Shown here piece by piece: positions 1 through 6,951 of a DNA stretch of 11,331 bases. Each line of letters opens with the position of its first letter. Position 1 is the first letter of the stretch. This stretch comes from Planctomycetota bacterium. Its GTDB lineage: Bacteria > Planctomycetota > UBA11346. Made by a program: the position numbers and the translations under genes. The DNA lies in contig JACDGQ010000026.1 in assembly GCA_013821615.1 (NCBI GenBank), forward strand, positions 1 to 11,331, in the 5' to 3' direction. The notes beneath the pieces were generated by a model. The model was not told where the DNA came from and did not search any database. It saw only the letters and a list, made by a program, of their open reading frames with translations.

Positions 1-2
1 CC

Positions 3-992
3 CGCCAGGTGCGTTTCGCGCCGATCGGCGCCGCGGGGCAGGAGCGCCTGGCGCGCGCGCGCGTGCTGGTGCTGGGCTGCGGAGCGCTCGGCGCAGCGGT
101 GGCGGAACAGCTGTGCCGCGCCGGGGTGGGCGCGCTGCGCCTGGTCGACCGCGACTTCGTCGAAGCGAGCAACCTGCAGCGCCAGTCGCTCTACGATGAA
201 GAGGACGCGCGCCTGGCGCGGCCCAAGGCGGTCGCCGCCGCGGCACGCCTGGCCCAGGTCAACGGTGCCTGCGCGCTCGAGGCGCTGGTCGCCGACGCGC
301 AGTCGGGGAACATCGCGGAACTGCTCGCCGGCTGCGACCTGGCGGTCGACGGCACCGACAACTTCCCGACCCGGCACCTGCTCAATGAGGCCTGCTGCCG
401 CGCGCGGGTGCCGTGGATCTACGGCGCCTGCGTCGGCGCCTACGGTGTGTCGCTGCCGATCGTGCCGGGCGAGACGCCGTGCCTGCGCTGCCTGCAGGAC
501 GAGCTGCCGGCGGCCGGCGACAGCCCGACCTGCGACAGCGTCGGGATCATCGCCCCGGCGGTGCAGATGGTCGCGGCCTGGCAGGTCGCCGAGGCGCTCA
601 AGCTGCTGGTCGGCGACCGCGCTGCGGTGCGCACGCAGCTGTGGGCCTCGGACCTGTGGGCGGGGACTTTCCAGCGCCTCGAGGTCGCCGCCTGGCGGGA
701 TCCGCGCTGCCTGGCCTGCGGGCCGGCACCCACGTATCCGCTGCTCAGCGCCGGCATCCCCGCCAGCGCGGTGCTGTGCGGACGCGATGCGGTGCAGGTG
801 ATGCGTAGCGCGGTCGATCTGGGGCGGCTGCGCGCGCAGCTCGGGCCGGTGCTGGGCATCGCCAACGAGCACCTGGTGCGCTGGGCGGACGGCGCCATCA
901 CCGCGACCTGCTTCCGCGACGGGCGGGTGATCGTCCAGGGTGTCGCCGATGCAGCGGCGGCGCGCGCGTTCTGCGATCGCTGGCTGGGCTGA
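3..992 (+). CDS. ThiF/MoeB/HesA-family E1-like adenylyltransferase (5' partial)
   Basis: This family adenylates the C-terminal glycine of a sulfur-carrier protein (ThiS or MoaD type) in thiamine or molybdopterin synthesis in the cytoplasm. The frame is open to the left edge. It reads R-Q before the GTG at 9, giving RQVRFAPIG, the usual family N-terminus, so the true start lies outside the window. Numbering from that GTG, the nucleotide-binding loop GCGALG is at 23-28 and D47/D49 with SNLQRQ is at 54-59. DGTDNF is at 114-119. The zinc pairs CLRC (158-161) and CLAC (234-237) flank C175, in the TCDSVG segment where the family has its conserved cysteine. The last ~80 residues (LCGRDAVQV ... DGRVIVQG) resemble the C-terminal tail of Bacillus-type ThiF/HesA proteins and not a rhodanese domain. 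No carrier-protein gene is in view, so ThiF or MoeB cannot be decided here. Confidence 0.9.
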   Translation, partial: RQVRFAPIGAAGQERLARARVLVLGCGALGAAVAEQLCRAGVGALRLVDRDFVEASNLQRQSLYDEEDARLARPKAVAAAARLAQVNGACALEALVADAQSGNIAELLAGCDLAVDGTDNFPTRHLLNEACCRARVPWIYGACVGAYGVSLPIVPGETPCLRCLQDELPAAGDSPTCDSVGIIAPAVQMVAAWQVAEALKLLVGDRAAVRTQLWASDLWAGTFQRLEVAAWRDPRCLACGPAPTYPLLSAGIPASAVLCGRDAVQVMRSAVDLGRLRAQLGPVLGIANEHLVRWADGAITATCFRDGRVIVQGVADAAAARAFCDRWLG

Positions 993-1071
993 GCCGAAAG
1001 GCCGCTGCCGTATTCATGCCGGAACGTCAGCAATTGGCCCTGGCGCAGAGCGCGCGTTCCTACGACCTGCT

Positions 1072-1090
1072 GCCGGAAGGTGTCTCCGGC
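1072..1090. other. GC stem-loop downstream of the ThiF-like gene
   Basis: GCCGGA (1072-1077) pairs with TCCGGC (1085-1090) across a 7-nt loop, 80 bp after the ThiF-like stop codon. No T-tract follows, so it is at best a weak terminator-like structure. The rest of the 993-1231 spacer shows no gene or promoter that I can defend. Confidence 0.2.
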
Positions 1091-1220
1091 CGGCGAACGT
1101 GACATGCGCAGAAAACGGCCAGCGACTCCGCCGCGCGGTGCAAGGAGTCCAACGTGCGGTATTGACCTGCCCAAGGTGCTGCGATCATGATCAGTGGCAG
1201 GATTTTCGCGAGCTGCAGCA

Positions 1221-1226
1221 GAGGAG
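1221..1226 (+). promoter_or_regulatory. Shine-Dalgarno site that sets the start of the small gene
   Basis: GAGGAG ends 5 nt before the ATG at 1232. The earlier in-frame ATG at 1187 has no comparable purine-rich site, so 1232 is preferred. Confidence 0.55.
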
Positions 1227-1231
1227 CCTCC

Positions 1232-1585
1232 ATGGCGCTATTTTCACGCCGCGCACCGCCAGCGCCTGCACCGGCGCGCCTGGTGCCGCCGCCGCCTCCA
1301 GCCGACCGTCCCGTCACGCCGTTGCCCGGACGCGCGGTCAATCCGCTCAGCCGCGCCGTGCATCCGCGCGAACAGTACCCGCGCCACTTCGACTTCCTGA
1401 TGCGCGACCTGTTCCAGCGTGGCGAGCAGCCCGAACAATGGCAGGTCATCTCCGCCGACGAGTCGCGCCTGGACGAGGATGGCATGGACATCGACTTCAC
1501 CCTGCTGCGCACCGGCACCGACGAGGTCCACCGTCGCCGCGTGGTGGTTCGGCAGGCGAAGCTGGTCGCGATCACGGACTGTTGA
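1232..1585 (+). CDS. Small hypothetical protein, proline-rich N-terminus
   Basis: I do not recognise this 117-residue protein. It starts MALFSRRAPP. A proline/alanine-rich basic stretch of about 40 residues follows, with runs such as PPPPP, and is probably disordered. The rest is a compact, charged domain with aromatic and acidic residues (HPREQYPRHFDFLMRD, then ISADESRLDEDGMDIDF) ending RQAKLVAITDC. The alternation looks like a small alpha/beta fold with a final beta strand. No signal peptide or membrane segment is visible. The start was chosen for its Shine-Dalgarno site; an upstream ATG at 1187 would add 15 residues. It converges on nadD with only 48 bp between the two stops, and no clear terminator hairpin lies in that gap. 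Codon use matches the GC-rich neighbours. A real gene is likely but not certain. Confidence 0.6.
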   Translation: MALFSRRAPPAPAPARLVPPPPPADRPVTPLPGRAVNPLSRAVHPREQYPRHFDFLMRDLFQRGEQPEQWQVISADESRLDEDGMDIDFTLLRTGTDEVHRRRVVVRQAKLVAITDC

Positions 1586-1633
1586 GCAGCGCGGCAGGCG
1601 CGGATTCCAGGCGGCGCGGCGGGGCCCATGCCC

Positions 1634-2242
1634 TCACGCGGACGGGGGCAGCCCAACGGTGTCCTCACTGACACTGCCACCCGGGGCTGGTGGTGCGACG
1701 CCCTCCGCGCTCGCGTGGTACCAGCCGTGCGCGGCGATCAGCCCAGCCACTGCCGGCGGCAGGAGACCCGCCAACGGCCCACCCGCGGCGATGCGCCCTT
1801 TCACCAGCGAACTCGACAGCGCAGGCAGGGCCGCCGGATCCTCGTCATAGCCGCGCCGCGGCACCGCGATGACCTGGATCAGGCGGCGCAGCTCGGCGCC
1901 GCGGTGCCAGTTGGCGAGATCGGTCGCGGTGTCCGTCCCACCGACCAGGAACCAGACGTGGCCGGGATGGCCGGCGCGCAGCGCGGCGAGCAAGTCGAAG
2001 GTGTAGCCGTGCGGGTTGCGCAGTTCGTCATCGCAGAGGCGCACGAAGCCCAATCCGGCGAAGGCCGCCTGGCAGAGCGCCCAGCGCTGCGCCCATGGCG
2101 AGATCGGCTTGGCATAGGCGTGGCGCGCCACGGGCATGACCCAGACCTCGTCGACGGCGCCCATGACCCGTGCGTAGGTCGCCGCCAGGACGTGGCCCAG
2201 ATGGGGGGGGTCGAAAGAGCCACCGAAGAGGGCGATGCGCAT
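1634..2242 (-). CDS. nadD: Nicotinate-nucleotide adenylyltransferase (NadD)
   Basis: NadD transfers AMP from ATP to nicotinate mononucleotide, giving deamido-NAD, a late step of NAD synthesis in the cytoplasm. The 202-residue product has the usual family length. The nucleotidyltransferase signature GGSFDPPHLGH is at residues 7-17. FLVGGTDTATDLANWHR follows in the middle and corresponds to the family's G-D...W segment. Near the C-terminus SSSLVKGRI takes the place of the usual SSTxIR motif, followed by LLPPAVAGLIAAHGWY, the family ending. The start is the ATG at 2242, with AGAGGA 8 nt upstream. The open frame runs 109 codons further upstream, but that part reads as arginine/proline-rich shadow of the preceding gene. 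The VDEVWVMPVARHAYAK segment recalls the NadD-like branch I associate with myxobacteria, which may have somewhat different substrate preference. It follows the TPR gene by 91 bp, probably in the same operon. Confidence 0.87.
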   Translation of the reverse strand: MRIALFGGSFDPPHLGHVLAATYARVMGAVDEVWVMPVARHAYAKPISPWAQRWALCQAAFAGLGFVRLCDDELRNPHGYTFDLLAALRAGHPGHVWFLVGGTDTATDLANWHRGAELRRLIQVIAVPRRGYDEDPAALPALSSSLVKGRIAAGGPLAGLLPPAVAGLIAAHGWYHASAEGVAPPAPGGSVSEDTVGLPPSA

Positions 2243-2250
2243 CAGGCTGA

Positions 2251-2256
2251 TCCTCT
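2251..2256 (-). promoter_or_regulatory. Shine-Dalgarno site of nadD
   Basis: On the minus strand AGAGGA lies 8 nt before the ATG at 2242. It supports the short 202-residue form over the 311-codon open frame. Confidence 0.55.
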
Positions 2257-2333
2257 TGGACCGGGAGGGCCTTCCGATCCACCGTCGATCATCGCCGGCA
2301 GGTGGTGCGAGGCCAGCGCTGCGACGGGACGGA

Positions 2334-3614
2334 TCATGGCGCCGCCGGTTCCGGGGCGCCGGGCTCGGCGACCGCCGCTTCTGTGGACCGCTCGCCCTGC
2401 CGGCCGGTCTGGGCGCTCGGCCGCGCCAGCCACTGTGCGTATTCCGGTGACGTCGCGAAATCGGCGTAGGCCTTGGTGTTCGCGAGATCCTTGAAGGTGA
2501 TGTGGAAGCGTCGTTCGAGCTCGCCGAGCAGGCGTGCGGTCTCGGCGTGGTCCTTGGCGGCGAGCGCAATGTCGACCGCGCTCCACCACGCCTTCTTCAC
2601 TCCCGGTTCGGCTGCGAGGTAGCGGGACATCGCCAACTCGGCCTCGGCGAAGCGTCCGGCGACCCGCAGGACGCCGGCGCGGGTGCAGTCGAGGTAGGGA
2701 TCGCCGCCCACGCTGCGATCGACCTGGTCGATGCTGGCCAGGGCATGGTTCCAGTCCTTACGCAGCACGAAGCCGTCGATCTGGATCAGCGCGAGCGAGC
2801 CATCGTCGGGGAAGGCGCTGGTGATGGCGTCGATGGCCTGCTGGTACTCATCGCCGCCGATGGCCTGGGCGCACTGCATGCGCAGGAACAGTCCGACGCG
2901 GGAGGCGCGCAGGGGTTCCGGCAGCTCCTTCCAGCGCGCCACCGCCTCGGCGTGCTTACCGGCAGCGGCGAGCTTCGTGACCTCGACGAAGGCGGCCATG
3001 TCGATGCGGTTGCCACCGTCGATCAGGCGCTCGAGCGAGGTCTTCCGGCTCTCGGCGATGCTGGGCAGGGCCACCCCCGCGACGATCTGGTTGAACATCT
3101 GCCCATTGAGGAAATTGTAATAGTCGATCACGCGCGCATGCCCGAGCGCATCCTTGCCGATCACCAGATCGAAATAATTGAGAGCGTCGTCGCCGTTCAC
3201 GAAACGCACCAGCGCGCGCTGGCGTCCGGCGACCTCGTGCACGCGGATCAGCTTGACCATGCCGCCCTTGGCGCCGGCGGCGAGCTGGACGCCCAGGGTG
3301 CCGGCGGTGGCCTTGTTCATGCCGGCCGTGAAATTGGTGATGAAGCGCTCACGCTCCGCCGGGAACAGCCGCACCGGCACGAGCGCTTCGCCGACCACGG
3401 CCGGGAGGTCGAAGGCCGCGTCGAAATCCTTGGCCTGGCCGGCGCTGAGACTCGTCGCCAGGTGCTCGCCCAGGGCCCTGGCCTCGTCCGCGCTGGCTGT
3501 GCCGTAGGTGGCGAGGGGGGAGACCGCGGTGCGCGCGCGCTCCATCGCCACGTAGCCACCCCCGATGACGGCGGCGGCAACGACGCAGAGCAGGATGATG
3601 ATGGTTGCGCGCAT
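2334..3614 (-). CDS. Membrane-anchored or exported TPR-like protein
   Basis: This 426-residue protein has no function I can name. After MRAT, residues 4-24 form one hydrophobic segment (IIILLCVVAAAVIGGGYVA), an uncleaved anchor or signal peptide; there is no lipobox cysteine. Residues about 35-200 form an unrecognised domain containing RVIDYYNFLNGQ. From about 200 to 390 the sequence is helical, with repeated tetratricopeptide-like pairs such as AAAGKHAEAVARWKELP, GGDEYQQAIDAI and VAGRFAEAELAMSRYLAAEPG, suggesting a protein-interaction scaffold on the outer face of the membrane. The last ~28 residues are rich in Ala, Pro and Glu and probably disordered. The start at 3614 has GGGGA 7 nt upstream. 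It lies 71 bp after lepA and 91 bp before nadD on the same strand, so co-transcription is likely. Confidence 0.8.
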   Translation of the reverse strand: MRATIIILLCVVAAAVIGGGYVAMERARTAVSPLATYGTASADEARALGEHLATSLSAGQAKDFDAAFDLPAVVGEALVPVRLFPAERERFITNFTAGMNKATAGTLGVQLAAGAKGGMVKLIRVHEVAGRQRALVRFVNGDDALNYFDLVIGKDALGHARVIDYYNFLNGQMFNQIVAGVALPSIAESRKTSLERLIDGGNRIDMAAFVEVTKLAAAGKHAEAVARWKELPEPLRASRVGLFLRMQCAQAIGGDEYQQAIDAITSAFPDDGSLALIQIDGFVLRKDWNHALASIDQVDRSVGGDPYLDCTRAGVLRVAGRFAEAELAMSRYLAAEPGVKKAWWSAVDIALAAKDHAETARLLGELERRFHITFKDLANTKAYADFATSPEYAQWLARPSAQTGRQGERSTEAAVAEPGAPEPAAP

Positions 3615-3669
3615 GGCTGGTTCCCCGGACGTGCATGATGCGCGCAGGGAACGCGGGGGAAGACGGTTT

Positions 3670-3686
3670 TCCGCGCGGAGCTCCGC
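3670..3686. repeat. Overlapping palindromes at the lepA stop codon
   Basis: GCGGAGCTCCGC (3675-3686) is a perfect 12-bp palindrome whose last base is within the lepA stop codon. It overlaps the perfect 10-bp palindrome TCCGCGCGGA (3670-3679). On the minus strand this could fold as a short hairpin at the end of lepA. No T-run follows, so readthrough into the TPR gene is expected. Confidence 0.35.
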
Positions 3687-5542
3687 TACTCGGCCTCGTT
3701 CCGGCTCTTCAGCACCGCCATGAACGCCGCCTGGGGTACTTCGACGCTGCCGACCATCTTCATGCGCTTCTTGCCCTCCTTCTGCTTCTCGAGGAGCTTG
3801 CGCTTGCGCGACACGTCACCGCCGTAGCACTTGGCGGTGACATTCTTGCCGATCGATTTGATGGTCTCGCGCGCGATCACGCGCGTGCCGATCGCGGCCT
3901 GCAGGGCGACCTCGAAGAGGTGCTTGGGGATCTCCTCCTTGAGCGACTTGATGATGGCGCGGCCTCGGTATTCCGACTGGGTCTTGTGGCAGATGAAGGC
4001 GAGCGCGTCGCAGGCGTTGTTGTGCACCAGGATGTCGACGCGCACCAGGTCGGCGACCTGGTAGCCGCAGAACTCGTAGTCCATGGTGCCGTAGCCCTGG
4101 GTGACGCTCTTGAGCTTGTCGAAGAGGTCGTAGATGACCTCGGCGAGCGGCATCTTGTAGGTCAGCACGCAGCGGTTCATGCCCAGATAGTCCTGCTTCT
4201 GGAACTCGCCGCGGCGCTCGGAGACCAGCTGCATGACCGGGCCGATCTTCTCGGCGGGGAGCATGAAGTGGATCAGCACCAGCGGTTCCTCGATCGACTC
4301 GTAGCCGTCGCGGGGCAGCTCGCCGGGGGTGGTGATCTCGATGCGCGTGGGCTTTGGCGTGCCGTCCTTCTCGTACTCGAGCGGCGCGCTGGCATGGCGC
4401 AGGTTGACCACGTAGGTCACGGTCGGCGCGGTCTGCACCATGTCGAGGTCGTGCTCGCGCTCGAGGCGCTCCTGGCAGATCTCCATGTGCAGCATGCCGA
4501 GGAAGCCGCAGCGGAAGCCGTGCCCGAGCGCGCCGCCGGATTCCGGCGACCAGCGGAACGAGGCGTCGTTCAGCGACAGCTTCTCGACCGCCTCGCGCAG
4601 CTGATCGTAGGTGGTCTCGCCCGACGGGTAGAGCCCGCAGTAGACCATCGGCTTCATCTCGCGGAAGCCGGTCAGGGCCTGCGCCTGGTCGCTCTCGAGA
4701 GTGATGGTGTCGCCGACCTTCACATCGGTGAGCGCCTTGATCGCCGCGCAGATGTAGCCGACCTCGCCGGCCACCAGGCCGTCGGGCGACGGCACCATCT
4801 TGGGGCGCAGGCGGCCGATGTCGCTGATCTCGTAGGTCTTGGCCGAGCGGATCAGGCGGATCTTGTCGCCCTTCTTCAGGGAACCGTTGACCAGGCGCAC
4901 GTAGAGGATGATGCCGCGGTAGTCGTCGTAGATGGCGTCGAAGATCAGGCCCTGGGTGGCGGCGGCGCGGTCACCGACCGGCGGTGGGATGCGCTCGACC
5001 ACGGCGGTGAGGATCTCGGCGATGCCGATGCCCTGCTTGGCGCTGGCGCGGATCGCCATGCTGGCGTCGAGGGCGAGCGACTCCTCGATCTCCGCGCAGA
5101 CCACGTCGGGGCGGGCGCTGGGCAGGTCGATCTTGTTGATGGTCGGGATGACGGTCAGGTTGAGCTCGGTGGCGAGCAGGTAGTTGGCCACGGTCTGCGC
5201 CTGCACGCCCTGCGAGGCGTCGACCACCAGCAGGCAGCCCTCGCAGGCCTGCAGCGAGCGCGTCACTTCGTAGCTGAAGTCGACGTGCCCGGGGGTGTCG
5301 ATGAGGTTGAGCTGATAGGTCTGGCCGTCGCTGTGCTCGTGCCACAGGCACACCGCCTTGGCCTTGATGGTGATGCCGCGCTCGCGCTCCAGGTCCATGC
5401 CGTCGAGAACGGTGAGGTCCTTGTCCTCGCGCTCCTTCATCGCGCCGGTGGCCTGCAGCAGGCGCTCGGCCAGGGTGCTCTTGCCGTGGTCGATGTGGGC
5501 GATGATGCAGAAATTGCGGATCAGGTGCTGGGGATGGGGCAT
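3686..5542 (-). CDS. lepA: Elongation factor 4 (LepA), ribosomal GTPase
   Basis: LepA/EF4 is a translational GTPase that acts on the 70S ribosome, affecting initiation and back-translocation. The product is 618 residues, close to the usual ~600. All G motifs are present: AHIDHGKS at 15-22, RGITIK at 55-60, DTPGH at 82-86, NKID at 136-139 and SAK at 167-169. The LepA-specific C-terminal region is clear (KCYGGDVSRKRKLLEKQKEG, then PQAAFMAVL), which excludes EF-G. The start is the ATG at 5542, 8 residues before IRNFCIIAHIDHGK, as in other LepA proteins. The frame is open for 73 more codons upstream, but those are translated intergenic repeats. No good Shine-Dalgarno site precedes the ATG. It is probably the first gene of the lepA-TPR-nadD operon and is divergent from lacI. 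Confidence 0.97.
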   Translation of the reverse strand: MPHPQHLIRNFCIIAHIDHGKSTLAERLLQATGAMKEREDKDLTVLDGMDLERERGITIKAKAVCLWHEHSDGQTYQLNLIDTPGHVDFSYEVTRSLQACEGCLLVVDASQGVQAQTVANYLLATELNLTVIPTINKIDLPSARPDVVCAEIEESLALDASMAIRASAKQGIGIAEILTAVVERIPPPVGDRAAATQGLIFDAIYDDYRGIILYVRLVNGSLKKGDKIRLIRSAKTYEISDIGRLRPKMVPSPDGLVAGEVGYICAAIKALTDVKVGDTITLESDQAQALTGFREMKPMVYCGLYPSGETTYDQLREAVEKLSLNDASFRWSPESGGALGHGFRCGFLGMLHMEICQERLEREHDLDMVQTAPTVTYVVNLRHASAPLEYEKDGTPKPTRIEITTPGELPRDGYESIEEPLVLIHFMLPAEKIGPVMQLVSERRGEFQKQDYLGMNRCVLTYKMPLAEVIYDLFDKLKSVTQGYGTMDYEFCGYQVADLVRVDILVHNNACDALAFICHKTQSEYRGRAIIKSLKEEIPKHLFEVALQAAIGTRVIARETIKSIGKNVTAKCYGGDVSRKRKLLEKQKEGKKRMKMVGSVEVPQAAFMAVLKSRNEAE

Positions 5543-5599
5543 GTCGAGCTGGGTGGGACAGGGGCGGACCGGCGGCGAGGGGGGGGATGCTAGCTCGGG

Positions 5600-5634
5600 T
5601 CCGGAAGTCCGGAAGTCCGGAAGTCCGGAAGTCC
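5600..5634. repeat. Tandem 8-mer TCCGGAAG, about 4.4 copies
   Basis: Four exact copies of TCCGGAAG run from 5600 to 5631, followed by a partial TCC. Each unit contains the 6-bp palindrome TCCGGA. The array has one more unit than its inverted partner on the right side. Confidence 0.95.
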
Positions 5635-5698
5635 CTGATCTCCGGGTCGCTGCCGCCAGCCCGACGTCGGAGAGGCGGAACGGGGCCCTGTCCCACGA

Positions 5699-5727
5699 GA
5701 CTTCCGGACTTCCGGACTTCCGGACCC
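5699..5727. repeat. Tandem 8-mer CTTCCGGA, 3 copies, inverted relative to the left array
   Basis: Three exact copies of CTTCCGGA occupy 5701-5724, flanked by GA and CCC. CTTCCGGA is the reverse complement of the left-array unit. Left and right therefore differ in copy number (4 plus a partial unit, against 3 plus a partial unit). Confidence 0.95.
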
Positions 5728-5768
5728 TCCACCCACGCTTTGACGTTGACACAGACCCCACCCGGGCC

Positions 5769-5774
5769 TGAGGA
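5769..5774 (+). promoter_or_regulatory. Shine-Dalgarno site of lacI-type gene
   Basis: TGAGGA ends 7 nt before the ATG at 5782. This fixes the start after the repeat-encoded 65 codons that are also open in this frame. Confidence 0.5.
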
Positions 5775-5781
5775 TGCGTCC

Positions 5782-6852
5782 ATGAGCGGCAAACGACGGC
5801 GCGGCGACCAGGGTGGCGGGCGGGTGACGCTCAAGCAGATCGCCGAGGAGTCGGGCTTGCCCATCATGACCGTGTCGCGGGCCTTGCGCGGCCTGCGCGG
5901 TGAGGTCTCGGAGGCCAGCCTGCAGCGCGCCCTGGAGGTCGCCAACCGCCTCGGTTACCGACCCAACCTGCTGGTCAAGGCCCTCCAGACCGGGCACTCG
6001 CAGAACATCGGCGTGGTGGTGCCGCCGATCAGCAGCTTCGCCTACGACCTCATCCGCGGCGTCCACGACGAGCTGGTCAAGGACGGCTGCCTGCCCCTGG
6101 TGCACTGGCAGAACCCGGTGCCCGGCGGCGCCACCCCGGAGCGCATGCACGCGGCCGAGCTGGAGGTCATCCACCGCCTGCTCGACCGGCGTGTCGACGG
6201 GGTGATCTTCCTGCCCAGCGACGACCTGGTCTTCGACCTGCACTTCCAGGAGGTGTGGAAGCGCGACATCCCGCTGGTCGCGGTCGACCGCTTCCTGAAG
6301 AGCAGCTCGGCCGACTTCGTCGGCACCGATGATGCCGCAGGTGGGCGCCTGGCCGCCGAGCACCTGCTCGCGCTCGGCCACAAGCGCTTCGCGCAGCTCG
6401 CCGGCGCGCTGCGCGTCGGACCGTTCGCGGACCGCCGCCAAGTGTTCGAGGCGACGGTGCGCGCCGCCGGGGCGGAGTGCCGGACCTTCGAGGTCGACAT
6501 CAGCGACCTGACCACCATCACGCCGCGCTCGCAGGCGCTGCTCGCCGACCCGTTCAAGCCGACCGCGGTGTTCCTCGGTGCCGACCACTTCGCCCCGCCG
6601 TTCTACACCGAGGCGCGCCGCCTCGGCCTGAGCGTGCCGCGCGACCTCTCGGTGATCGGCTTCGCCGACCTCGACTATTCGGTCCATCTCGGCCTGACCA
6701 CGGTGCGCCAGCACCCCTACGAGATCGGCGTGCGCGCCGCGCGCATCGTCCTCGAGCGCTGTGCGGGCCGTCTGGCCAAGGACGAGCCGATCGTCGAGCG
6801 GCTGATGCCGGAGCTGATCATCCGCCAGTCGACGGGGCCTGCGCCCGCCTGA
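5782..6852 (+). CDS. LacI-family transcriptional regulator
   Basis: This is a 356-residue DNA-binding regulator of the LacI/GalR family, normally a dimer that responds to a small molecule. A basic, glycine-rich tail (1-13) precedes the helix-turn-helix at 16-36 (TLKQIAEESGLPIMTVSRAL). The hinge follows at 57-70 (LGYRPNLLVKALQT), with the leucines that normally intercalate at a central CpG of the operator. The periplasmic-binding-protein-like domain runs from about 75 (IGVVVPP) to 345 and ends with LIIRQST. The usual GFDD effector-pocket motif is GFAD here (293-296): the first Asp, equivalent to LacI D274 that contacts the sugar, is Ala. The ligand may therefore be unusual. The gene is divergent from lepA and co-directional with ilvD 212 bp downstream. 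Both flanks carry large inverted repeats that share TCCGGAAG. The target genes are not evident. Confidence 0.92.
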   Translation: MSGKRRRGDQGGGRVTLKQIAEESGLPIMTVSRALRGLRGEVSEASLQRALEVANRLGYRPNLLVKALQTGHSQNIGVVVPPISSFAYDLIRGVHDELVKDGCLPLVHWQNPVPGGATPERMHAAELEVIHRLLDRRVDGVIFLPSDDLVFDLHFQEVWKRDIPLVAVDRFLKSSSADFVGTDDAAGGRLAAEHLLALGHKRFAQLAGALRVGPFADRRQVFEATVRAAGAECRTFEVDISDLTTITPRSQALLADPFKPTAVFLGADHFAPPFYTEARRLGLSVPRDLSVIGFADLDYSVHLGLTTVRQHPYEIGVRAARIVLERCAGRLAKDEPIVERLMPELIIRQSTGPAPA

Positions 6853-6918
6853 GTGGGCAGCTGACGGCCGAGGCCGAACAGGAGGCCGCGGAGGCGCGGA
6901 GGGAAGAAGGAGGAGAGG

Positions 6919-6928
6919 GGCCATGGCC
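6919..6928. repeat. Palindrome GGCCATGGCC in the spacer of the second inverted repeat
   Basis: This is a perfect 10-bp palindrome. With GAGG before it and CCTC after it (one base bulged) it can extend to a small stem inside the large hairpin. Confidence 0.5.
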
Positions 6929-6951
6929 ACCTCGTCATCCCGGTCCGGAAT

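Larger units (their letters stand above)
5597..5727. repeat. Perfect 29-bp inverted repeat with 73-nt spacer, between lepA and lacI
   Basis: The left arm is 5597-5625 and the right arm is 5699-5727. They are exact reverse complements over 29 bp, so either strand could form a long hairpin or cruciform. Each arm begins GGGTCCGGAAG (on its own strand) and is made of 8-bp tandem units. The spacer (5626-5698) contains the perfect palindrome CCGACGTCGG at 5661-5670, close to its midpoint. The element fills most of the 239-bp divergent promoter region of lepA and lacI, so it may influence both genes. Confidence 0.9.

Noticed and set aside
3605..5593. A 662-codon open frame on the plus strand opposite lepA, and other long antisense frames such as 2502-3638, 1628-2494, 6717-8963 and 8996-10315
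   Set aside because: They lie antisense to genes with clear family motifs. Their products are rich in Arg, Gly, Leu, Val and His without domains, which is typical of GC-rich shadow frames.
5597..5727. CRISPR-like array
   Set aside because: The repeats are 8 bp and directly adjacent, with no unique spacers between units and no cas genes.
5740..5751. TTGACG and TTGACA in series as a -35 element for lacI
   Set aside because: No acceptable -10 hexamer lies 16-18 bp downstream, and the start codon is only about 30 bp away.
5543..5761. Upstream extension of LepA by 73 residues, with repeated SGLPDFRTSG-like peptide
   Set aside because: It is a translation of the intergenic 8-mer repeats. LepA proteins start just before IRNFCIIAHIDHGK, and a Met is present there.
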